A stretch of 64,000 nt of DNA from WHSW01 sp963821025 (GCA_963821025.1 CAWGCG010000003.1:744001-808000); one strand, 5' to 3'; positions 42,261 to 50,081 are shown, counted from the stretch's first letter. The notes: a model not told the origin generated them from the letters alone. A program made the numbers and translations.

Positions 42261-42286
42261 GCCAGTAACGGCGTTCTGGCCGCTCC

Positions 42287-42308
42287 ATAGCTCCTACTTA
42301 GGAGCTAT
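42287..42308. promoter_or_regulatory. 22-base palindrome upstream of the membrane-protein gene
   Basis: ATAGCTCCTA and TAGGAGCTAT are perfect inverted arms separated by CT. It lies 56 bases before the ATG at 42364. A shorter relative, aactacttagtt (43960-43971), sits at the same distance before another copy of the dispersed repeat. A dimeric repressor site or a small hairpin are both possible. Confidence 0.5.
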
Positions 42309-42312
42309 GAGG

Positions 42313-42350
42313 CCCAAAGTGTCGCTTTGCATGGAAAGCGGCACTTTTGG
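42313..42350. repeat. Dispersed inverted repeat, copy 1
   Basis: ccaaagtgtcgcttt-gcatgg-aaagcggcacttttgg is an almost perfect hairpin (one mismatch, one bulge). It is followed by actcccgacATGG, whose ATG is the start of the membrane-protein gene at 42364. Related copies are at 43395-43430, 43979-44014 and 45310-45343. Confidence 0.8.
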
Positions 42351-42363
42351 CGATACTCCCGAC

Positions 42364-43353
42364 ATGGGGGAGAACGCCGCGGCAACTGTTCCCGCGCGGG
42401 CCACAGGCGCACGGCGGCCGGCGCATATCGTCGGTGCCGTGATCGTATTCGCGGTCGTTCCGGCGCTCGTGATGGCCGCGCTGGTCGGCGAGGTCGGCGT
42501 CGCGGCGCTCTTTACCGGGGTGTTGCTCGGCGCCGTCGGGGCGAAGCTCGGCGGAACCCGCCGGATGCTCTACGTCGCTCCGGGACTCGCCCTGGCCGCC
42601 GGACTCGGCGCGATCAGCGCCTATGACTGGGGATGGGTCGCTTTGCTGGGGGCATGCGCGTTCGTCGCGGGCGCGGGCATCCGGTTCGGCTGGCTGTCAC
42701 CGCTGCTGATGGTTCCCTTTGCCGCCACCTTCGTCACCCCGGCGTCTTCGGCCGACGACGCACTGACCTGGGGCGTGATCGTCGGGCTCGGGACGGTCTA
42801 CGGCAGCCTCCTCGCCCGCCGCTTCGGCGCTCCGGAGGTGGTCGAAGGCGACCGCCTCGCTCCGCCGGTCGCCGCCACGGTGGCAATCGTCTTCGCCGTG
42901 ATCCTCGGCGCGAGCGCGGCGATTGGCGTCGCGCTGTCATGGACCGAGCCCTACTGGGTGCCCGAGCCGATCCTGATCCTCGTCCTCTACATCCTCATCG
43001 GCAAGCGGGACCGGATCAAGGGAAAGGCGATCGGCACGGCGGTGGGCGTCTGTGCGGCGATACCGGTGGCGATCCTCGCGCCGCCCGCCGCTGTGCTCAC
43101 GGCCGTCGGCACGGTTGCGTTCGTGGTCGCGCTATTGGAGGCCGAGCGTTACTGGCTCATGTACGGCCTCTACACGTTCTCGTTGATCCTCCTGCTCGCC
43201 GCTCCGGGACAGGTCGGCTTCGAGGCGGAGGAACGCGGGGTGCAGATCTTGGTCGGCATCGGGCTGCTCGTCGTCGGCCTGTTCATCGCCAACGCCCTCG
43301 CCGGTTGGCTTCAGAGGCGCGACCCGCAGCCGGAGCTCGCCCCGGCGAGGTGA
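42364..43353 (+). CDS. FUSC-like integral membrane protein
   Basis: A 329-residue protein with about ten hydrophobic segments, beginning HIVGAVIVFAVVPALVMAAL and ending ILVGIGLLVVGLFIANALAG. Two sets of helices are separated by short loops (GKRDRIKGKAIGTAVG in the middle). The arrangement resembles the membrane half of FUSC/aromatic-acid exporter proteins, although a confident family call is not possible. ATG 42364 forms part of the conserved tail of a dispersed repeat. The substrate is unknown. Confidence 0.65.
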   Translation: MGENAAATVPARATGARRPAHIVGAVIVFAVVPALVMAALVGEVGVAALFTGVLLGAVGAKLGGTRRMLYVAPGLALAAGLGAISAYDWGWVALLGACAFVAGAGIRFGWLSPLLMVPFAATFVTPASSADDALTWGVIVGLGTVYGSLLARRFGAPEVVEGDRLAPPVAATVAIVFAVILGASAAIGVALSWTEPYWVPEPILILVLYILIGKRDRIKGKAIGTAVGVCAAIPVAILAPPAAVLTAVGTVAFVVALLEAERYWLMYGLYTFSLILLLAAPGQVGFEAEERGVQILVGIGLLVVGLFIANALAGWLQRRDPQPELAPAR

Positions 43354-43394
43354 ACACCGGGCGCCCACCGTCCTGGTCGGGCCTACGGATCGGG

Positions 43395-43430
43395 ATAGTT
43401 GCGCTTTGGACAAAAAGCGGTACTCCGCGC
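43395..43430. repeat. Dispersed inverted repeat, copy 2
   Basis: atagttgcgcttt-ggacaa-aaagcggtact has the same CGCTTT...AAAGCG core and ACTCC tail as copy 1. It lies about 65 bases before the ATG of the SnoaL-like gene at 43495. Confidence 0.72.
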
Positions 43431-43494
43431 TGATATGGCTAGACGGCGCTACTACATAGCTAGGTCACGGCCAGAGCGAGATACTGCGCGGGCG

Positions 43495-43896
43495 ATGTCG
43501 CAGGAGAACGTAGAGCTGGTGCGACAGGGGTACGAGGCTTGGAACCGCGGCGACCTCCAGTGGCAGCTGGACCACATCTCTCCGGACTACGAGTTCCAGA
43601 CGACGCAGCTGTTTCCCGACACCGAGGCCGTCTATCGGGGGGCGGAAGGGTTGAGGCGATTCTGGCAAACCTTCCGGGAGCCGTGGGAGGCCCTTCTCAT
43701 AAAGGTCGTGCGCATCGAACCGATCGGTGACGATCGAGTGCTTGCCCTGCTCCAGTTCCACGGACGGGGGCGGGACGGAATCGAGGTGACTCTGGAATAC
43801 GCGAACCTGCTTACGCTGGAGAACGGCCTCGCAACTCGCAATATCGGCTTCGCCAACTGGCAGCAGGCCCTCGAAGCCGCCGGGCTGTCGGAGTAG
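43495..43896 (+). CDS. SnoaL/NTF2-like protein
   Basis: A 133-residue NTF2-fold protein. It opens with MSQENVELVRQGYEAWNRGD, a start seen in large paralog families of Thermoleophilia. YRGAEGLRRFWQTFREPWE and VLALLQFHGRGRDGIEV follow, and it ends FANWQQALEAAGLSE. The fold forms a cone-shaped pocket used by small-molecule isomerases or binding proteins; no catalytic residues can be assigned. I prefer ATG 43495 over 43399 or 43435 because the family begins there. Upstream is copy 2 of the dispersed repeat. Confidence 0.85.
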   Translation: MSQENVELVRQGYEAWNRGDLQWQLDHISPDYEFQTTQLFPDTEAVYRGAEGLRRFWQTFREPWEALLIKVVRIEPIGDDRVLALLQFHGRGRDGIEVTLEYANLLTLENGLATRNIGFANWQQALEAAGLSE

Positions 43897-43978
43897 CGGC
43901 TGAGGCATAGGAGCGCCAACCGCGCTACCGACCGCAGCCGTTCTGGACCTCTAAGACCTAACTACTTAGTTGCCCCGA

Positions 43979-44014
43979 GGCCCAAAGTGTCGCTCTGCAT
44001 GGAAAGCGGTAGTC
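43979..44014. repeat. Dispersed inverted repeat, copy 3
   Basis: ggcccaaagtgtcgctctgcatggaaagcggtagt differs from copy 1 at only a few positions and follows a SnoaL gene end in the same way. The 295-base gap between 43897 and 44191 holds this copy and no gene. Confidence 0.75.
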
Positions 44015-44191
44015 CGCTCACAGCGAGAGATTCGCAGGGTGACCCTCAGGTCGGGCAGCGATCCCCGGCGCTGACACCGGCGTCGTCCTAGTCGGCTCGC
44101 GACTCGGATCTTTGTTCGCGAGCTGACCGGATGTTAGGTTCGACCGGACGACGGAGGATCCGGGTAGTCGGACTCAACCGAGGAGGCGTCC

Positions 44192-45271
44192 ATGGAAGTA
44201 CGGACCGCGCGGCGCGGCCGCAACGAGAGCCGGAGCGTCCGCGGGGTTGGAAGCGTCCTCGTCGTCTGCCTGCTGTCGATCGGGCTCGCGGCATCGGCCG
44301 CCGGAGCTGCGGGGGGCGGTGGGCGGATCGTCTGGACGCGCAACGCGGCCGATAGCCCTCGCGCCAAGATCGTTTCCGCGCGGCCCGACGGCCGTCACCT
44401 GCGCAAGCTGACCCATCCCAAGAAGCACAACTTCGACATCGACGCGCAGATCTCGCCCGACGGCGCCACGGTCGCCTTCCAACGGGACCACGGTGACAAG
44501 TCCGTGCTCGGCCTCGTGGATGCCGACGGTCAGAACGAGCGCTCGCTCGACTTCGGCTGCGCCGACCCCTGCGGCGCGGACCTCGCGCCGACTTGGCTCA
44601 ACACCGGAGATCGGATCGTCTTTACGCGGGTCTTCCTTCCGTTCGATCAGGTGAACGACTCAGCCCATTCCGCGGTGCTTTATACGGGAGTGCCCGACGG
44701 CTCGGATGTCCTGCGGCTCTCGGAGCCGGGCATAGACGGGACGTACGAGGACTACCACGCGCACTTCTCCCCCGACGGCAGCTACATCGTCTTCGTCCGG
44801 ATCCGCAATTCCGACCTCAGCGTGGCGGTGTTGCGCATGAACGCCGACGGCAGCGACGTCCGCAGGCTCACCCCCTGGCGGCTCGACGCTGACCTGCCCG
44901 ACCTCTCGCTCGCGACCAGCGGCCCGACCAAGGACCTGGTCGTGTTCGAGACCTACGGCATGGGAGCGCCCGAGGGCAAGAACCAGAACATCGCCACGGT
45001 GCCATCGACCTGCGCGTCGGTAAGCGATTGCCGCAAGCAGATCAAGTACGTGACCGACTATGGGGCCGGGCGCGTGGCCGGCTTCAACCCGGCCTGGTCA
45101 CCGAACGGCCGCCGGATCGCCTACACGCTCTTCAAGAGCGACGACGATGATCACCCGTGCTGCGTGGGCGACATCTGGACCGCCAGTCCCAACGGGAGCC
45201 ATCGCAAGCCTGTGTCGCAGTCGCCGTCGTTCGAGTTCAGGCCAGATTGGGGTCCGGCGCCGTCAGGCTGA
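44192..45271 (+). CDS. Secreted TolB-like beta-propeller protein
   Basis: A 359-residue exported protein. A signal peptide (VLVVCLLSIGLAASAAGAAG) precedes six-bladed propeller repeats of the WD40-like/TolB type. Repeat hallmarks are IVSARPDGRHLRKLTHPK, DAQISPDGATVAFQRD, HAHFSPDGSYIVFVRI, VLRMNADGSDVRRLTP and FNPAWSPNGRRIAYTLF. Such propellers are protein-protein platforms. ATG 44192 follows AGGAGG at ideal spacing. Cys pairs (FGCADPCGAD) may form disulfides outside the cell. No partner gene is adjacent. Confidence 0.85.
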   Translation: MEVRTARRGRNESRSVRGVGSVLVVCLLSIGLAASAAGAAGGGGRIVWTRNAADSPRAKIVSARPDGRHLRKLTHPKKHNFDIDAQISPDGATVAFQRDHGDKSVLGLVDADGQNERSLDFGCADPCGADLAPTWLNTGDRIVFTRVFLPFDQVNDSAHSAVLYTGVPDGSDVLRLSEPGIDGTYEDYHAHFSPDGSYIVFVRIRNSDLSVAVLRMNADGSDVRRLTPWRLDADLPDLSLATSGPTKDLVVFETYGMGAPEGKNQNIATVPSTCASVSDCRKQIKYVTDYGAGRVAGFNPAWSPNGRRIAYTLFKSDDDDHPCCVGDIWTASPNGSHRKPVSQSPSFEFRPDWGPAPSG

Positions 45272-45309
45272 CCCGGATCCGGCCTCCGGTACATCAGCCA
45301 AGCTTCCGA

Positions 45310-45343
45310 GTGGCGGTACTGCTTTGGACGAGAAGCGACACTC
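45310..45343. repeat. Dispersed inverted repeat, copy 4
   Basis: gtggcggtactgctttggacgagaagcgacactcccgac keeps the inverted gctttgg...aaGCGacact core and the CTCCCGAC tail of copy 1. It lies just after the propeller gene and about 140 bases before the small membrane-peptide gene. Confidence 0.6.
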
Positions 45344-45483
45344 CCGACCCGGACGGCGCGCGCCGGTCGTTAGGGCGCGAGCAACTAACCGACCTCGCCG
45401 AAAGACTGGTCGGAGGTGCACCAGGATTGAGCCCGTTTCGGTGCGGGGCGATTTGCCGCCGTCGGGCAGGGTAGGCGGCGAAG

Positions 45484-45591
45484 GTGTTCGTCTTCTTCTC
45501 CAACACGCTCGGCTGCCTACCGTCGTTGCTGATCTCGGCGGTGATCACGCTGATCATGCTGCTCGCCTTCGGCGTGATCGATCTCAACTGA
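45484..45591 (+). CDS. 35-residue membrane peptide
   Basis: GTG 45484 to TGA 45591 encodes MFVFFSNTLGCLPSLLIS, AVITLIMLLAFGVIDLN: one N-terminal aromatic patch, a Gly-Cys pair and a single strongly hydrophobic helix. Tiny proteins with this opening (MFVFFSN, Leu-Gly-Cys-Leu) are, from memory, repeatedly seen in actinobacterial genomes. The ribosome site is weak (GGGTAGGCGG). It is too short for most gene finders. A regulator or subunit of a membrane complex is possible. Confidence 0.6.
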   Translation: MFVFFSNTLGCLPSLLISAVITLIMLLAFGVIDLN

Positions 45592-45761
45592 GGCTCGCCG
45601 TTGGGAGCCGGGCGTCGAGTTTTGGGTCGGTTGGGTCACTTTGCGCGGCCCGTGCGCGGCCTTACCTCCGAAACGGCGCGCGCCGGTCGCTGGTGCTGTG
45701 GCCGCGGGATAGCTCGAAAAACGTGCCGCTTCGTGCCCGCCGCGGCGGGTAGAGATGGATC

Positions 45762-46313
45762 GTGGATACCGTGGTCATGATCATCGGCGCGACGATCCTC
45801 GTCGGCTCGATCACCTTCCTCGTGCTCGGGCTGTTCCGATCGCCGGAACGCCCGAAGGCCACTGACCGGAATCGCTGGGCGGCGCAGGCGACCCTCGCCG
45901 GGATGCGCAAGGATGGTGCTGGCCTGCCCTCGGAGGTCGGCGAGGAGCCAACCGAAGCGAAGGCCCGCCGGGGGCCGCGCCACCGCGAACGCCGATCCAG
46001 GGGTCTCCCCCGGAGTCCGGCGCGGATTGAGGTCCTTACTCCGGGGCCTCGGCGAGCGGTCGGGCTCGACGCGGGCGAGCACCCGGTCCCCGTCCGGCCT
46101 GAACACGATGAGGCCGACCGCGGGCGCCAGCGGCCGCAGGCTGCCGACCGCGTGCACGCCGCCTCTAGGGGCGTGGGCGAAGTACATGCCGCTCCCGCCG
46201 TCGCCGACGTCAGCGCCAAGCAGACAACAAACTGGTCCGGAAGGAAGCGGTCAAACCGCTGCGATCTGCGGGAGTTGCGGCGCGCCCTGCGCCCCACACT
46301 GAGGCACCGTTGA
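45762..46313 (+). CDS. Hypothetical protein with N-terminal membrane helix
   Basis: From GTG 45762 the frame gives 183 residues. Residues 1-25 (VVMIIGATILVGSITFLVL) form a convincing membrane anchor and the next 30 (FRSPERPKATDRNRWA) look protein-like. The rest is Arg-rich and typical of a random frame in GC-rich DNA. The gene may be short, with a frameshift or an early stop lost after about residue 65. Nothing in it identifies a function. Confidence 0.35.
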   Translation: MDTVVMIIGATILVGSITFLVLGLFRSPERPKATDRNRWAAQATLAGMRKDGAGLPSEVGEEPTEAKARRGPRHRERRSRGLPRSPARIEVLTPGPRRAVGLDAGEHPVPVRPEHDEADRGRQRPQAADRVHAASRGVGEVHAAPAVADVSAKQTTNWSGRKRSNRCDLRELRRALRPTLRHR

Positions 46314-46344
46314 GGCACGGTTGCGATCCCGCCGCTAGCCCCGG

Positions 46345-46375
46345 ACACAGAAAACCCTCGATTACCGGGGGCTTT
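46345..46375. terminator. Hairpin terminator 3' of the CAU tRNA
   Basis: aaaaccctcgattaccgggggctttct can fold as ccctcg/cggggg with a short loop, flanked by A-runs on one side and T-rich bases on the other. It could end transcription on both strands. On the minus strand it lies just after the tRNA. Confidence 0.6.
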
Positions 46376-46379
46376 CTAG

Positions 46380-46453
46380 TGGGCCGGGATGGATTCGAAC
46401 CATCGTCTAACGGATTATGAGTCCGCTGCTCTGACCAACTGAGCTACCGGCCC
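46380..46453 (-). tRNA. tRNA with CAU anticodon (Met, or Ile2 after lysidine modification)
   Basis: The minus strand folds as a cloverleaf: acceptor GGGCCGG/CCGGCCC, discriminator A (46380), D arm with GCTCAGTTGGTCAGAGC, anticodon stem GCGGA/TCCGT with loop CTCATAA, and T arm GATGG-TTCGAATCCATC. The anticodon is CAU. The first acceptor pair is G-C, so it is not an initiator, which has an unpaired end. Elongator Met and Ile2 cannot be separated by eye. CCA is not encoded. Confidence 0.93.
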
Positions 46454-46599
46454 GGAGGTCCTGATTATCGCTTCGCTCTGCGCTTGCTGCCGTGGTGACA
46501 TCCCTGCCGGACCATCGCGGCCGACGTGACGAACCGCCTCCAGTGCCCATTAGTGCCTCTTCAACCGGGGGCGCGACCGCAATATGCACGCTTCTCGTC

Positions 46600-47262
46600 C
46601 TAAGCGGTGGTAGCGGGCTCCCGGACTGGTAGTGATTGGCTTCGCCAGAAGAGCACCACTCCGATGACGAACAACACCAGGCCGGCAGGCCCATAGGGCG
46701 GCGGATGGGCGGTGATCAGGACCGCGGAGATGCCGAACAAGATGGGCACGGAAAGGGGTGCACCAGCGCGACCGCGGAGGGCGACACCGGCGGCGATCAG
46801 CGCGGTGACAAGCGCGACGTTTCCGATGCTGACGAAGACTCCGAAATCGCGAAAGAGGATGTTCTCGGCGAAGTCCTGGGTTAGGTCCTCACGAGTCGCC
46901 TGATCGATTCCCGATTGCCCGTTCAGGTCGTCCACGAGAGTGCCGACCCCGATTCCCTGCAACGTCTCGAAGGCGCCGTAGAAGATGACGAATGGTATGA
47001 GCGTAATCCGGCTGACCCGCGCCGCAGTCCCTTCAACATCGCGCATGAGCACATAGACCACAGCGGCAAACAGCGGGATGAAGATCAGCATCCCGATGTG
47101 GACGACGAGGAATCGATCCACCACGTCTTGCAAATTCAGATAGATCGTGTCGGGCTCCCCGCCTGGATGGAAGAGGAGGAGGATCGCCCAGGCAAGCGGC
47201 ACTCCGATGATGAAGCCAGCTTCGCCTTTGCTGACCGGCAGTCGATCCATGGGCCAGCTCAT
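46600..47262 (-). CDS. Hypothetical multi-pass membrane protein
   Basis: A 220-residue membrane protein starting MSWPMDRLPVSKGEAGF at ATG 47262. Hydrophobic segments include FIIGVPLAWAILLLFHP, LVVHIGMLIFIPLFAAVVYVL, ITLIPFVIFYGAFETLQ, VALVTALIAAGVAL, VPILFGISAVLITA and GLVLFVIGVVLFW. This is about six helices, with a long extracytoplasmic loop between helices 3 and 4. The shape resembles DUF4386-type proteins, without a firm match. It is monocistronic between a tRNA and a hairpin. Confidence 0.65.
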   Translation of the reverse strand: MSWPMDRLPVSKGEAGFIIGVPLAWAILLLFHPGGEPDTIYLNLQDVVDRFLVVHIGMLIFIPLFAAVVYVLMRDVEGTAARVSRITLIPFVIFYGAFETLQGIGVGTLVDDLNGQSGIDQATREDLTQDFAENILFRDFGVFVSIGNVALVTALIAAGVALRGRAGAPLSVPILFGISAVLITAHPPPYGPAGLVLFVIGVVLFWRSQSLPVREPATTA

Positions 47263-47511
47263 TTCGTCGTCGCTCAGGTCCCGGGTTCCGACCCTACACC
47301 CCGACAGGTCGGGGGCTACGGCGACATCGCCCTCCGCGACTTCGGGCTCCTGCTCGGCGCGCTGACGCTGTTTTCGCCTCGCCGCCGCGGACTCCGCCAA
47401 CGCAAACGACGGCGGGACGGTTGAGGCCCTCGACCGCGGGGCCGTTGACTCGACCAACGGTCGAGCCACCGAGTCACGCGGTCGCGGGGCGGTCGCCTAG
47501 CGGCAGCCCCC

Positions 47512-47553
47512 GGTGTCTCCGGTGCAGGCGCGGATGCCTGCGCCGGAGACACC
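47512..47553. repeat. Long 18-base-arm inverted repeat
   Basis: ggtgtctccggtgcaggc (47512-47529) and gcctgcgccggagacacc (47536-47553) pair along their whole length with one wobble and a 6-base loop. No U-run follows on either strand. It is the only structure I see in the 315-base gap between 47263 and 47577. It lies downstream of the DUF488 gene and upstream of the membrane-protein gene. Confidence 0.7.
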
Positions 47554-47577
47554 GACCCGCGCAACGCTCTCCCGCAC

Positions 47578-48021
47578 CTATCGACCTCGTCTTCGCGGCA
47601 CCCCACGACGCAAGACCTCTGCCAAGACGACGGCGTCGTTGCGTTCTGTGTCGTGAGCCGCGTAGACCAGCGTCAGCGTTCCCTCTCGCGCCCGGCGTCG
47701 GAGCGCCGTGAGCCGCCGACGGTGGGCTCGAAGCTCTTCGATGTAGCGGCGGCGAAACTCCTCGAAGCGCTCCGGCTCATGCCCGAACCACTGCCTCAGC
47801 TCGGTGCTTGGCGAGAGCTCTTTCTCCCAAGCGTCGAGCTGGGCTCGCTCCCGGGATATCCCGCGCGGCCACAGGCGGTCGATTAGTACGCGACAACCGT
47901 CCGCCGAGGCCACCGGCTCATGCGCGCGCTTCAGGCGGATATCCAGTTGCAATCCCTCTGGTCGTAAACCACTCGTCCGAGAACGGCGAGCGGCGTGGGC
48001 TCCTCGGCCTAAGTCTCGCAT
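47578..48021 (-). CDS. DUF488-family protein (short type)
   Basis: A 147-residue protein with the short-DUF488 pattern: IRLKRAHEP, GCRVLIDRLWPRGIS, WEKELSPSTELRQWFGHEP, FRRRYIEEL, and a C-terminal TLVYAAHDTERNDAVVLAE. Function unknown in this widespread family. ATG 48021 follows GGAAGG at good spacing; the family homology itself begins near TTG 47952, so the first 23 residues may be extra. The second DUF488 gene of the window, at 38554, is of the longer type. Confidence 0.78.
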   Translation of the reverse strand: MRDLGRGAHAARRSRTSGLRPEGLQLDIRLKRAHEPVASADGCRVLIDRLWPRGISRERAQLDAWEKELSPSTELRQWFGHEPERFEEFRRRYIEELRAHRRRLTALRRRAREGTLTLVYAAHDTERNDAVVLAEVLRRGVPRRRGR

Positions 48022-48469
48022 CGTCCCGCCTTCCGGATAAGGGCGAGCGCTCGGCGGCGCTATCAGTCAATGAGACGGATCGCCGGGCGACAGACCTGTC
48101 CGTTGGCTCACGGATTCAGCTCGGGCTCAATGTTGGACCCCGCGAGATCGAGCCAGAACGACTCTTTGCGAGCACGAGGCTCGGCCACCTCACGCGCGTC
48201 GGGTCCGCGCAGTTTGCGCATTGACCCTGTCTGCATATCCCGCCCCAGGCTGGTCCCTAGCGCGGACGGGAAATCCGCACGGTTAAAAGGGGACGCCGAT
48301 GGCCACCACGGCGGGATCAAGCCCGGGCTTATGGCCAACTAGCGCGGATCTTACCTCTACGCTCACACCAGCCTTTCTCTTAATTCGCGCCGGCCGGTAG
48401 CTTTTTGGCGCCGCTCAAAGCCCTCGAAATGGGCATCTGGCCCCATACGAGGCGGGCCCGCCGGGGGTC
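48022..48469. other. Intergenic region of 448 bases before the sigma-factor gene
   Basis: I find no credible gene on either strand: open frames here are short, Arg-rich and unlike the neighbours. A GC-poorer stretch near 48350-48400 (cttacctctacgctcacacc, tttctcttaattcg) is a likely promoter area for the sigma gene at 48470, but I cannot place -35 and -10 boxes with confidence. Confidence 0.4.
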
Positions 48470-49189
48470 ATGCTGAGTGCTGTGAACTCCACCGTCCAGC
48501 TCGCCGGACTGGTCGTGGCCAAGCGCCCTCGGTCGACGAGCTCCGCCGAGCCGATCCTCGGTCTCGACCCGGAATCGCGCGGCTGGATAGACGACCTCAG
48601 CGCCAACGGTCCGGAGCGTGAGGCGGCCGTCGTGGCGCTACATGCGCTCCTCGTGAAGGCCGCGCGGTTCGAGGTCAACCGACGCCGCGGGGAGATTTCG
48701 CATCTGGGCGGCAACGACCAGGACGACCTGGCCCACCAGAGCGCCGACGATGCGCTCGTCGCCGTCCTAAACAAGCTCGGAGACTTCCGCGGCAAGAGCC
48801 GGTTCACCACCTGGGCGTACAAGTTCGCCCTTCTGGAGGCGGGGGCGAATATCCGCAGGCGCGCCTGGCAGAAACGTGAGGTTCCACTCGCCCCTGAGGG
48901 CTGGGCCCTGATCGCAGACGATCGATCGACCGCCCAGCGCCATGCCGAAACGAGAGAGCTCTACGCCGCCTTGCGGGACGCGATCAGGCGCGACCTCAGC
49001 CGGCACCAGCGCGATGTCCTCGTCGCCACCACGCTTAATGACGTTCCGATTGACGTGCTGGCCGAGCGGCTCGACACGACCCGAGGCGCGCTCTACAAGA
49101 CCATCCACGACGCCCGGCACAAGCTCCGAGCGGCACTCGCCGCCCGCGGGTTGGGCGTCGGCGAGTACATGGAGACAGCAAGTTCATGA
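48470..49189 (+). CDS. ECF-type RNA polymerase sigma factor
   Basis: A 239-residue sigma-70 family factor with only regions 2 and 4. Region 2 includes DDLAHQSADDALVAVLNKL and FRGKSRFTTWAYKFALLE. Region 4 includes LSRHQRDVLVATTLNDVPID and LAERLDTTRGALYKTIHDAR. About 55 residues precede region 2. It directs RNA polymerase to stress promoters. The next gene, an AhpD-like protein, overlaps its stop by four bases (ATGA). No anti-sigma gene with a zinc motif or membrane helix follows, so control may run through the partner. Confidence 0.88.
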   Translation: MLSAVNSTVQLAGLVVAKRPRSTSSAEPILGLDPESRGWIDDLSANGPEREAAVVALHALLVKAARFEVNRRRGEISHLGGNDQDDLAHQSADDALVAVLNKLGDFRGKSRFTTWAYKFALLEAGANIRRRAWQKREVPLAPEGWALIADDRSTAQRHAETRELYAALRDAIRRDLSRHQRDVLVATTLNDVPIDVLAERLDTTRGALYKTIHDARHKLRAALAARGLGVGEYMETASS

Positions 49190-49596
49190 CCGCTTCCAAC
49201 CCACCCGCATTCGATCATCCCCCGGTGCCGCGCTCGCCCACAGTCGAAGCGGCCAGATCCGTTTACCCGGTTGCCACGGCCGAGATCGCCAAGCGCCGCA
49301 GGCACCTGGCCGTGGAGACCCACGACGCATTTCAGGAGTTCAGCAAGCAGGTCTTCGCCGCCGGTGCGCTGGACAGGAAGGCCAAGCAGCTGATCGCCGT
49401 GGCGGTCGCTCATGTCACCCAGTGCCCCTATTGCATCCAGGCTCACACCAAGGCCGCGCTGCGCGAGGGCGCCAGCGAGTACGAGCTCATGGAGGCGATC
49501 TGGGTGGCGGCCGAGATGCGCGCCGGCGGCGCCTACGCCCATGCGACGGTGGCGCTCGAAGCCGCGACGCACACCCACGACCGCCCGGGCGTCTGA
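49186..49596 (+). CDS. AhpD-like/carboxymuconolactone decarboxylase-family protein
   Basis: A 136-residue CMD-domain protein. The redox pair is in VTQCPYCIQAHTKAAL (CxxC followed by His three residues on), which is the AhpD alkylhydroperoxidase signature, followed by YELMEAIWVAAEMRAGGAYA. It starts with AFQEFSKQVF. Such proteins reduce peroxides through a CxxC-His proton relay. Coupled overlap with the upstream sigma gene suggests the pair senses or answers oxidative stress. Confidence 0.87.
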   Translation: MTASNPPAFDHPPVPRSPTVEAARSVYPVATAEIAKRRRHLAVETHDAFQEFSKQVFAAGALDRKAKQLIAVAVAHVTQCPYCIQAHTKAALREGASEYELMEAIWVAAEMRAGGAYAHATVALEAATHTHDRPGV

Positions 49597-49618
49597 CGCC
49601 CGCCTCGGCGACCACCAA

Positions 49619-50081
49619 ATGTTCCTCCGACTCCTCGTGGCGCTCAACAGTTCACCGCATGCCCGGCGTGCCCTGCGTGAAGGCATCGAGCTCGCGCAGA
49701 CCAACCGCGCCCAGCTGACCGTGATGACCGTTGTTCCCGATCCCTCCACCTGGGTGCTGGGTGACGGCTACGGTTACGGCGCGCCGATCAATCTCAACGA
49801 GCTCAAGGACAGACCGAGCGCAGCTACCAGACCATGCTCCAGGCCGCCGTTGACGGTATGGACGAAAGCCTCCCGGTGGCGAGCATCATCGCCCATGGAG
49901 CGGCGGGCCCGGCGATCGTCGATCAGGCCGAGGCCGGCAATCACGACCTGATCGTGATGGCCTCGCGGGGCGCGGAGAACTTCGTTCACTGCTGCTCGGA
50001 AGCGTCAGCCATCACGTCCTCCAGGCAAGCTCAGTCCCGGTGCTGGTCGTCCGAGCCGACGAGGAAGACCCGGGCAGGTAA
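49619..50081 (+). pseudogene. Universal stress protein gene with two single-base deletions
   Basis: MFLRLLVALNSSPHARRALR begins a UspA domain. The frame breaks near 49812 (AAGGACAGACC, where one C is missing), continues as YQTMLQAAVDGMDESLPVAS and GNHDLIVMASRG, and breaks again near 49966 (CGGGGCGCGG). The final frame reads ELRSLLLGSVSHHVLQASS, VPVLVVRADEE and stops at 50081. Restoring one base at each site gives a normal 150-residue UspA with the ATP-binding loop. Either decay or sequencing error. Confidence 0.8.

Noticed and set aside
45636..46348. Long minus-strand frames opposite the gene at 45762
   Set aside because: Arg/Ser/Pro-rich with no motif; typical of antisense frames in GC-rich DNA.
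48070..48342. Open frames on both strands in the gap before the sigma gene
   Set aside because: Composition is unlike neighbouring genes and there are no ribosome sites or recognisable motifs.
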